A DNA stretch of 64,000 nucleotides from Sequoia sempervirens. Taxonomy: Eukaryota > Streptophyta > Pinopsida > Cupressales > Cupressaceae. Below the pieces are notes generated by a model. The model had not been told where the DNA came from and searched no databases. It was given only the letters and a program-made list of their open reading frames with translations. Location: positions 1-64,000 of the forward strand of contig VDFB02321316.1 of NCBI GenBank assembly GCA_007258455.2, given 5' to 3'. Below are positions 10,501 through 22,500 of the stretch, in pieces. Numbering within the stretch: the stretch's first letter is position 1; each line of letters begins with the position of its first letter. Made by a program: the position numbers and the translations under genes.

Positions 10501-13500
10501 TTCACTACTTTGGCCAAAGTATTCTCATTCAGTACTTCGAATGAGGTCATCTATCATATACACTACTTAGGGCCTATTTGACTTAAGGCTATCTTACACT
10601 ATGCGTAGGCTATGTCCTTCAATGGATATTCAGTCATCCCAGACTACCTACTACAAACTGTCTACTTAGAAACAAATTAGTGTACGAGTGTCTTGTTTCA
10701 TAACTCCTAATTAGGAAATCTTTATCCTAAGAGTGTTTAGTTTGTCTCAGTTAACCTAATAACTTAAGCTTAAGACCTTACTTGTTTCTGCCTTCATTTC
10801 AAACCTAATGGATAATAACTACTTCATCGTATTCTCCATATATGGAGATCATACAAAACATGCAATATTCATTTTTAATGCATATAAATCCTTCCCTTTT
10901 TATCTTTTTCCATTATTTCCTTTTAATGCAAGATAAGTAAACTAATTCCTTAAGTTCTTTTCACATATAATCCCATTTTACCCATTCCCTTTTCCAATGA
11001 ATCCCTTACACAATTTTCCCTTCTATGCATTGCTTGTAGATGTTCATCAAAATAGTTCTATCCTATTAGAACTACAGAAAACAACAATCACAAGACCAAA
11101 AAGAAACCAGCACTCAAATAAAGGTTATATACTAAAGAAGATTCATGCCTGATTTTAAGCTTCTCCTTCCAAAATTGTTCTTCCAATCCCTCCTTCAAAC
11201 AAGCTTCCAGAATTTCAGTCTGAAAATGGCTTCTCTATGATAAAATCTCACTCTATAATAATCTTTCTAAGCCTCTTCTCTCAATTGTGATTCGTCCACT
11301 AATTCCTTACTCAACTATAACTCACAATGACCTCACTATCAGCTTAAAATGGGATATTATCTGTTAATGGCAGTTGCTGGTATAACTCACTGTATTTTCA
11401 ACTTAGCAAAACAAAAAATACAAACAAAACAATGAAATGGATATGGGAGCTCAATAAAAATGCTAAACTCGGATTGCACAAGTGATGAAACACTAAATGG
11501 CAAGACGTCTATATATAGGCCCGAAATGCAATGATTTCTACTAATGGAGGCATGTGGATTGACAACAAAATGCCCAGAAATATTCAAAGTGAAACCTGGC
11601 GGGTTTCTAAACCCTTAATCATCAAAATGAGAGTGAATCGACCTCATTTGAGCCAACAAATCAAGACTTAATCAACTCAGAAAGGAAGAAACGCCACTTA
11701 CAGGAAAAAAACCAGTTTTGGCACTCAAGAGGAAATGAATCACCATTTCAGCGAATTGGTCAAGATACATCTTGCAACACATCATACCCTTCAGCGGCGT
11801 TGCCCTCTTTCCAGCTCTTTGACATTTTCTTCCAGAATTCCATGCGTTTCTCTTCCACGCCATTTCACGGGAAATGAACTTCTTTAGAAATATTTTGTTC
11901 TCTTTTAAATGTTTACCTCAAATATTTTGATTTCACTATGGCTTATGTTTTACATAAAGAAGCTCGATTTTCCCTTGTTGAGATTTATTATTTTTCCGAT
12001 AGTCAAGAGATCAATTTATTTCTCCATAGTCCACTTTATAATATTTACTCCAAGTAAAAGATTTAAATCTTTTAATTTTTCACTTTAGAGTTTTAAAATA
12101 TTTAAAACTTTAATAATTACTCTAAGTGAAACATATTCTATTTTTACTTTAGAGATTTATAATATTAAAATAAATTCCTTTATATATTTTATTATATAAA
12201 TATTATTATAGTCTTGAATATATTAAACACACATATATATATATATATTAAATACCTGAGTATTTATTAATATATATATATATATATTTTAATATAACTA
12301 TAACAATATTATATGTAATTCATAATATATAATTTCATATATATTTATATATTTAACAATTATATAAAAATATCGTGAGCCAGTCGCAACCTGATATATA
12401 AATATATATACATTTTTACGTAAAGTCATCAGGCAATAATGATATTATATTATTAATATCCACAAATAATAGGTAGCGTGTTTATCCACATATATACTCG
12501 TATATACCTCAGTGTACATACTATATACATTTATATACACACCCACTTAACCTATTCACTTATGTCCATTCATGTTATCCTCACAATGATCATAATACTG
12601 TAAGTCTGATAAACAAACAATCATCACTCACAAGCACAAAGAAGTAAACTAGACTCCTAAAGCCTATGGATGACTTATCAAGACCAACTTATTTGACTTA
12701 GCTTACGTAGTCTAAGGAACGTGTGTGTGTATGCTCAAATGGTTCAAATTATTGTTTACCCGACCAAGCTCCTCTCCTAAGTGATATTTCTCCTCTACTT
12801 GGAGGAATGGTCCTCATACCTGCATCCACCGTCATAAACTCACGACAATCAAATGCTCACAACAATAGCAGTATATATGATAAATCAACATGATTCATTA
12901 ACCTCCTTATGTAGTATTTCACCATGAATAACATCAACTGAGATAACATCAAATGAAACAACATCAAGTGAGATAACATCATATTGAAAACAAGGTACAA
13001 GCATCAATAATTCATCTCCAGATTCCACACTATATTCACATTTACCCTATCTATCAACGGTAAATAGTAACTTCACAATTTGGGATGTAACAGGTATGCT
13101 GTTCAGTTCTTCCTTTATGGCTGTATCATCTTTGTGCTTCCATAACTGCTGCTATCCTTTACCTGCCCACAGGATTCTTCTAAAGTTTTGAACAAATTCC
13201 CATCCATTTTGACTGTAATGTATGATTGTACAATGTGATCCTAATCATTCTATTCTCTGCTTCTCATTCAATGGTTCTAGTTTTCTCATAATATTTTTTA
13301 ACTACTTGTCATAATGTTTACATATTTTGATGCAGTCCAGGATCAGGCACCCAGTGAAGGGCAGCTAATCCTAGCAGCCACACACATGATCACTCACAGC
13401 CACTAGTCAAATTAGACATGGCAAGAACTTACACCTAACCCAAACATGATTTATCGAAGCAATATGTAATGTCCCTAATAGGAATCATACTATTTTTACC

Positions 13501-16500
13501 TAAATTATCAATTTCCCAAGCAAATAATGGATTTAGAAGGTACCTTGGCTTGACATAATCCCTGCAAATAAGTTAGAGATCAATTATAATAATAACTTAA
13601 CAAGTAGAGTATCATAATCAAACATTAGTAAATCCGTAGTAAATTTGTTAATCCAATTATTACCTTACCCTGGGGATGCTCAACCATGGGGGGCATGGAA
13701 GAGAGTGATGTGATCGGGTGTCTTAGCCTCTCTAGGCCCAAGGACAGATATACCATCTTCCTTGGCCTCATGTGGCACATGCCATTCATATGAGGTGGCA
13801 TACCTAGTGAGGATTCTAATTTATCCGTTATCCTCTAATCTTGCCATCCTTTTCCATTTCCTCATGATTTATCTCCTTATATTGTTACACCATGATAGGG
13901 GAGTGAGGTTACAAAAGGGTGTCCTGGTAGCCCAACTCTCCTAGGCCCAAAGTGTAATGTGCCGGCCAATTTTTTCAATTTTTGAATGAACACACCAGCA
14001 CAATAAGCACCCGTTAAGGTTAGCTTAGACCGAAACCAGCAATCGGAAAGTAACTCTTGCCAAGAATGCGCACTCAATCTCAAGATGAGAATGATGCTGT
14101 CATATGGCAAGAGGGTCATCAGTAGCAACTTGAAAGTATTACAATGCTGAAAGAAGCTCAATGCCAAGAATGTGCTCTCCAACCCAAAGTGGGAATGGTG
14201 CTACCATATGGCGGAGGTACTATGAAAAGAAATGCAATGCTGGAAAGTAAACTCGACACCAAGCATGTGCACTCCAAACCCAAGATGGGGATGGTGCTAT
14301 CATATGGTGGAGATTCTATTGATGACAATGCAGTGCTGAAAGTAACTCATTCATCAAGCATGTGCACTCCAAGCTCGAGGTGAGCTAGACGCTATCATAT
14401 GATGATGAGGATCTAATGCATTACAAAGAAGATTGAGTGAGGGCTAGTCTCTTCCACAATCGTGGGAATACAATGTAACTTAGCAAGAAATAAAAATGGC
14501 TGAACAGTACTACTGTAACAGCCTTACAATGAGAAGAGTTGCTGCCAAGAGCACTGAATTAGAAGTCTATCAATGCTGCAATATTACATAATGTCTCCCC
14601 AATGCACAACATGACTCCAATACTCAAACTCAACCCCAAAGACAAAATCTTACAATCTGATATGACTGAACAATGACTGAAAATGCATAACCAGCAACAC
14701 TGTAACTCACTAAAATGCTCATAACTCTCTCTAGACTTGTCCAAATGACATGAAATCTGATGCAAATGAACACTATGAAGATGGCGGCCAGATTCTAATC
14801 AAGAAATGACTCTAAAAACTTGTAATTTTATTTTCTAAACATTTGCCAGGCAAAACAGAATGGTACGGCCTCAAGAGGGGCGATTTTTACTAGATAAAAT
14901 CAAGGACTCCAAAATAAAATCTGCAAACCTGCAAGAAGGGTTGCCCCTAGCTGAGAAATGGATTAGTAAACTACCTAGAACCATATAAAATTTACGCAAT
15001 GACTTATGAATAAAAACCTCAATCAGCTACAATGGACCAGCAACTCCAAAAACTGACTGAAATGCAAGAAACTCAACTACAATGTGCTCCAATCTGCTCT
15101 CAGAGAATAAGAACAGCAATATCTCAACTAGTTGCTATCTTTCAAGCAAGAAGTCAAGCCCAAGCTAGGAGGTATGCATCCCTCGAAGTATTCACTCACC
15201 ATTTCGGCAACATATCGATATAATTTGTTCATGGATGATAAATGAAGAACAAGTGACTCCCTTTTATAGATTTGTGATGATCTTCTAGAAGCCTCTAGAA
15301 AGTGTGCCCAAATTCAAATTCCAAGTTGACTTCAATTTCCCCCTTCAAATGGAATCCAAATTCAAATGCAATTTCATTACTTCTCCAAGTCACCCTTTTC
15401 CAAGAATGAAGTAATTATTTTAATAAAATAATGCTCCTCTCCAAATTGGCATCCATTTCCCAAGGTGACATTTTCACTTTAGAAATATCAAAAATAACTC
15501 CTCATGAGGCGTCCAACCCTCAAGTTCCCCCTTTTTTAAAAACAACTTGAAGTTGTGATGCTAGGCTAAGGGGATAAAGTGAAAATATAACATTATTAAT
15601 TTAAAATAACTCTTCTCACCCAAAAATTGCATCATGAAGCCAAAAATCAACATTTCCACTGAACTGCCTGAAGAGGAAAGCCAACTGTACTGAGGCCAAT
15701 TAGGACCACTGCCAAAAATAGAATTTACTAAAAATAGTAAATTCAGCAAGTTGCTCAGATCAATGTGCAAACCGAACCATTGCAAAGCTCTCTAAAAACC
15801 CAGAAAGAATTTGTGATCCAAAATCCCAAACTCCAAGATGTAGCCGTCGTAACTTACTAAAAATAGTAAGTCCGGAAAGGTTGCCCGACGCAATTGCATG
15901 TCATACCATTGCGAAGCTCTCTGAAAACCCAGAAGGAATCCAGAATCCAAACAGCCAAACTTCAACATGCAAACCCTCGAATCTTCAAAAGAAACCACCA
16001 AGCAGCCTGAAACCCTAATTCTACCTTTGACTAGCCGACAGCACACCGGGGATAGGCTATCAATCACTAGAAAGTGTAGTGCTAAAAATGGGGACATTAC
16101 ACAAAGGCAGTATCCTTTGTACTAAAAGGCAATACCCCTTTGGCCCATGTGGGCTCATCTTGTCCCCCCCCTCCGGGTGGCGTACCTAGAAGAGGGCCTC
16201 GTCACCATACCCCTTTTGTAATTCTCCCTTCTCCCATCATGGTGAAGATATGTGCATAATATAATAATCAAATTCATATCTGCAAATAATCATATCAGCA
16301 ATACATAACTAATTATGAATGTGCTATTATAAGATATAAATGATAATATGCATGAATTATTGATCATATTTAAACAATACATTATATAAATATTCTACCA
16401 CAAACATACGAACTCACAATTTTGCAATCAAAATATAATTTATGCAAACTGAGTGTTTGCTGGTTGATCTGCCTCTTTCCCTCTACCCAATTCAATCTGT

Positions 16501-19500
16501 TCTCAATATTCAGAAGATATTGCTTAGAGAGAAACAAACAGATTAGTTTCAATTGAATAATGACTAATAAGGATTAATAATTGATGCAAGCATCATTATT
16601 GCATAATTGTAAATTTAGTCTATCTATCTATCTATCTATACATATATATGTAATCTATTCACTAAAAGGAATACCATCTAAGTATTTATCTTCTGCAGCA
16701 GTACTATGATATATGCATGTGAGAAGAAAGATAAGACTTATTCATAAAATAATCATTTGCACATTATCTCTATAACCCATACCAGATTGTATTCACCATG
16801 TTGAGATCTGTATGCCTGCATTTTAATACCGAATCTGATCCCTCTAGTATTCTGCAATATTCGTTGCCAGAAGGGTAAATGTATTTCTGAGGGGAGGTCG
16901 ATGATCCAATATTTAGAAGTTATTACTTTTCTTTTTCCTGATCCCCCATGCCTATATTTTCCATACCTCTTTTTCTTCTAATATCTTTATTCCTCCATAA
17001 AAAGAAACATCTCTTAGAAAAGATGATGTCCTTTCAAACAGTCATGCCTCCTCTTAATTTCTGCCTTTTTAAATACTAAATACAGCCTTTTCCCTAATCG
17101 CACCCCTCCATAAGTAATAACTGTTATTAACAAACTTCATTACTTATTTATAAATGCTACTTCTTAACTCTTAGTAAATTGCAGCGTTTTGGGAATGAAT
17201 ATTGATCGCTGCATTCCATAAGGTAACCGCTGCCTTAATCACAGCCCATTTATCATTATATGAATCGCTGTTAATTGCTGCATTTATTTGTTTTATATGT
17301 ATTTTAATATTTATAATATTATATTACAATGACTATAATTATAATAATATTTTAATATTTATATTGTTATATTCGATAATTATAATTATAATATTATCTT
17401 ATGATAATTATAATTATAATAATATTAAATTGCTAATATCTCTTTTTATATTTTTTAATATATATTTTGTTATCTGTATTTCAATGCTTTATATATTTTA
17501 GTGTTACAATTTCGGAGGCATGACACAATAACAGCCTACAATATCTTTATTAATTAAAATTTAGAAAACTTATCTGCCTCACAGGCACATGGTCCAGCAA
17601 CAGGGACTTTCTAATCTCCTCAATCTCATATCTATCACTCTTACCCACACAACAACATGCTTATACATCAGTCAACCAAGGTAAACGCTACAACCTTCTC
17701 ATACATTCCCCTATCTCACAGCCATTTCCAAGGAGGATATTCTGTAAATTTTCTCTATAATCCCCTTTTCCTCTTTCTCATGTTCTTCCCCTCTTGTATA
17801 TACCTATCTCTGATTTTATATGAAGTTGAAAAGTATGTTATAATACAGTATGCCCAGAATATCCTGCAGCACCCTCATCAAGACGTATTGAATGGGATCA
17901 CAAATTCAGCAATGGTAGACAGCTGTCACAGCTGCCCGTATCCAGACTTGCAGTATCAATTAACTATATCACGCCTCAATATATTTACAGGAAGTTTGAA
18001 ATCTAGTGCCAGCAAAGAGGTGGCTCCTCTTTATGTAACTTTTGCATTAACTTTCTGATAGCTGTGGCCAGATAATGGTCAGAGGAAGGACAGCACCAGC
18101 CTTAACAAGAATTGACCAGAATAGAGAAAGAAGCATGTAACTGCTGCTGAGCACTTGACTTCCACAATCTCATTACGAATAACAATGCTGCAGAAAAGAA
18201 AATGCCTATCATTTGTTGCCTCTCATGTGGGCCCCTCAATTACTTCTTAGGTTTATATGCTGAAACCGCTCAGATGATATGCCAAGGAGAATTATGCTAA
18301 GACAGTTGTGAGTCCCAGCTAAGATAACTAATTGGCAGAGGAAAAGTGGTGCCCAGGTGTAAGTAATGGTCTATAGATTGTTTGTTGTCACATCCAAAAG
18401 GGGATTTTTTGTCAACGCCCAAAACAAGAACTTTAGGCAGGTCCCAGTAGAGTATCGCAGGTTTAGACTTAGATGTTCATGCTAAGATAAAAGAAATGCA
18501 GGCACTATGGAATCAGCATATATAACTAATCAACCTCAGCAATAAATTAGATCCTTCAACTTTTGTGTCCTACTCTGCCCTGTGCACCCCATGTGACCAG
18601 CTAAGAAATTTAGAAATGCTGAAAGCAAAAGACAACCATTTTGAAGTAGAGTGTGGGTCCCAATCTGGAACATATACCAACTAACATGTGGGCCCCACCA
18701 ATGAAATATCAAAACCAAAGAAACTTGAAACTAGAGATGAAAAACTAGGTGCCATGCAAGATGATAACCAAAATGACTAAACATCAAAGGAACAAAATTT
18801 AAAGACTTGATTAAATTGTGTAAGCAATAATAATTGCATTATCCATTTGACATCGCAAGATTGAGAAATTCCCTAAAGCAATAACCTGAAAAGAAACGCC
18901 AACAAGGAATAACTTGAAAACACCACACCAAAATTAGTGCAAAAACCAAAAATTGAACTACCATTGTTTTTGGGTGACACACGATTGCATGTGGACCCAG
19001 ATGCTCCTGCATCATATTCTCCCTTTTCTTACATCATTTCTCATATCTTATTGATGCTTTATGTAGGATTTTCTAGGTAAGGGTATTCATTCTTGAATGT
19101 TGCTTCAACATCTTCGCATTTCATGTTGTGTTGTGAGCTAATCTACATATAGTAATTTGAGTTTGTGTTATATCAATAAAGAACACAAGAGAAAAGTACT
19201 TCTAGAAGAATGAATGCTTCAAAGATTACACACATATAATTAGTTAACTGCAACATAAGTGATATAAGGCTATGTTGTTAGTTTGTGCCTTGTAGGCCCT
19301 GAACTTGGGTCCAGTTTAACCCAATTTGGATTTTGGGTCAATTTGAGTTGGGGTTTTGCTAGGACTTGCCATTTCCTTTGTGGGTTTGTCTTGGACAAAC
19401 CTAGGTGAACCCCAAACGAATTTCATGGAATCCATAATGAATTGACCACAATTTAACGGGTTTTAAATCTTTTTTTGTTTGTTTGCTTTTTTCAAGTGAT

Positions 19501-22500
19501 AGATGTAATATCCCCCCCTGTTTTTCCTTTGTCTTCATTTGTTTTAATGAATGTTTTGTGATATATTTGCAATGTTTGATACAACACTATAATGCAGCAA
19601 AATAGAATATATTGCAATAATAATTTTCAACTCAAAAACTGAACATTACATAGGGAATACATAGCTGAAAATTCCAAATTTTTATATCAGCTTAGATACT
19701 CAACATTTTCACAAAATATTGACAACCCAGTTCATAAAATATCCCCTATTATCTAAAACAACAATACCCAGAAAATCTGGGGGTTACAAATAATGAACTC
19801 ACAAGTAAGATATGCCTTGAAACCCTTTGAAAATGGATGCCAGAATGAAGTATAAAGTTTGCAGCAGTCATGCAGCAGAATAGACGCCTCTCTAGCAATG
19901 ATGAACAATATATGTGCAATATTCTGATAAATCTTTCAAACCCTTGAATATGAAACTCTCCTGCAGATTCGTTGAAGTTCATGCACAATGCTTGCAATGG
20001 AATTGTCTGCAAGTTGGCTTAGGAGATCTTGCACTCCTGTACCGAGCTATTCTTCCTTAGGGGTTTCATTCTCATAAGGTCTATGGCTTTCAACCAACAA
20101 ACCCTTGCTGAAGCTCTTCACCAAATTTCTCCAAAACATGAATAATAATCATGAATGAATAAAATGAGCTTCAAATGCCCTTTTATAATTCTCAACTTCA
20201 CCTCAAATTCACATTTGATTTTTATTTCATTTAATTTACTTTTAATTTCGGTGCACAACTTTATAATATAAAGTATACTTTAAAAGTCACTTATATCTCC
20301 CCTTTTAAAATGACACTTTAACTTATTTTTATAAAGTATACTTTAAAATCACTTATATCCCCTTTATAATAAAGTCCCTTTTTAAAATATTTTAATAATG
20401 CATAAAGTTAAATTATTTAATTTAACTTTATTATTTGACGTTATTAATATTAAATGAAGAGGACCAATATTAACCAATATAACTGTAGGATATAATTATG
20501 CCGCCATGTCAAATATGAAAATTCTACTAGCTGACCATACCAGTGACTTACTATAAACAATAAGTGTGCGTTAAATGGTCCTGAATGGCCTCCAGAAGGT
20601 GTATTAGAAATAAATTGGGGCACTAAGCTGAAGAATACTGAAATAAGCACCAAAGGGTCTACTGAAAAGCCCAAGATTACCCTCAATAGGGTCCCCTGAA
20701 CACCCTGTTAGCCTACGGGGACTAGTTGCTAGACTAACCACTGGAACTGGCCACTACCTAGGAAAAGGGGACATTACAATCCGCCCTCCCCAAAATTGCT
20801 TGTCCCCAAGCAATTCTCACCTGGATGCCTTGACCTGTCACTTAAATGCCCATATCCCAAATCAATCTGTAGAATGCCCAACCACATATCCACTGCATTC
20901 GTTGGGTAGAGATTAAACCATGCTCAGCATTACTGTGAACAACTACCTTAATGTAGAGCAATCTATCAAACCAAGGAATCCCTAGATCCCATAACCAAAA
21001 TGGAAGTCCACCATACGCATCACCTGCTAACTTCCCCTGTGCCACTTTGGTATAAACTTCACCATGTTGAGAGTGGTGAAGCAACACATCGAAATCCCAT
21101 CGAATTGTCATGCCAAACTTGTTACCACCTAGATCCCAACACACCAAAACCTCATATCCATCAAACATGAGAAGATGGAAATTTCTTGAAGTGCAAGCAT
21201 CACAACACCCCACTCCAAACTCTTCAAATCTCTCGTGGATGTGATGAGTAGCCCTCATAGGTGCCAAAAATGGTGTAACAACTCCCCCAGGTTGCTGATA
21301 TAAAACAGATCAGCAGCCTTGAGACTGGAAATCCAACCTATGAAAATGCACACAAAACTATCAAGGTCATAGGGTGCCAGAGTACCAACCCTATGCCACT
21401 CTCCAATGCTGAGGAGATGATGCAACTCTCCTTCAAACTCTTGAACAATTGTTGTCCTCCAAGGATTATGAAAGAAAACCTTGTCCCAATAAATAGAACA
21501 GCTGTCTCCTACCAACTTATGGAGTAGAACTCCATCACTGCAGGCTAGATTAACAATGCCATCATGCTCACTGAAACCACAACCTCCTTGTAACCACGCC
21601 CCCAATGGAAATTCCTGAAACAAGGAAGTTGCAAACTCTGCCAAGGACACATCAGCATGATGAAAATATGATCCCTAACCCTGTAAACAACCATCTAAAA
21701 ATAACAGAGTTGGATACTTGTAGTCTCTAGTTCCATCTTCTGTAGATGGAAACACTCCATCCCACAACAGGTGATATGAATCCTGAGCCAACCCAAACCT
21801 GTGCACCATCAAATCATTTGTGTGTGGGCTAAAAGAGAAGTGATGAGCACTCCTTACTATGCAGTCAAGATGGAATGCTCCTGCTTGCGCCAATGGCTGA
21901 TCGACATAGTCATTGGGAACGCACGTCTCGTCACTCTCATCACCTGAATTAGGAAGTGGCTCACGTCTCTGATTTTGAAGAGTAGATTGGGTAGTTGCTA
22001 TGCAAGTCCTCTCTGCGAACCTAATAGCAAAGTCCCTATCTAATAGCAACTGGAGGTATTATGATTTAATTCCCTCTAGGGCACGCATGATAGTTTGCAG
22101 ACTAGATGTGGAAGTCCCAACTACTACCCTTGTCTATCTTTCCTCCAATCATATTGACTAGAGGAGGTACTCCACAAACTTGTGTGTGCTGTCGAAACGA
22201 GTTAGGGTTTGGACAACCCTATCCTTAGTGTCTATCAGCTATTCCTTGAGTCCTGGTGACTCATTAGGCTCATGTCTACCATCCACCTCAACCAATGCAT
22301 TACTCAATCTGCTGATAGATGTAGGAGACATGCTCCCACTAGTAGACACCCTACAATCCTCACACAAGTAAGATGGGATAGCATGATGATTCAACATGCT
22401 AGTCACACAAGACTTTGCCTCCTCAGCACTAGACTCACTAGTAGAAATCTCTACTTTGCCAATGTAGATACTAGTACCCTTGTCACATGCGGACATATGC

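Larger units (their letters stand above)
13465..17525 (-). mobile_element. Solo LTR (about 1.9 kb) split by a nested solo LTR
   Basis: Plus-strand ends are TGTAATGTCCC and GGCATGACA, with exact TSD CAATA (13460-13464 and 17526-17530). Read on the minus strand it starts TGTCATGCCTCC and ends GGGACATTACA, matching the end type of the 26845-27764 element; both have AT-rich ATAATTATAATTAT runs near the start. Subtracting the nested element and its TSD leaves 1,907 bp. A CTAT microsatellite lies at about 16618-16640. Confidence 0.82.

Noticed and set aside
13465..16101. One element from TGTAATGTCCC at 13465 to GGGGACATTACA at 16101
   Set aside because: The flanks do not match (CAATA against CAAAG); each end instead has its own partner with a perfect TSD, giving a nested pair.
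17202..17501. 99-codon ORF with a membrane-like profile
   Set aside because: Made of AT microsatellite sequence (ATAATTATAATT) inside a solo LTR.
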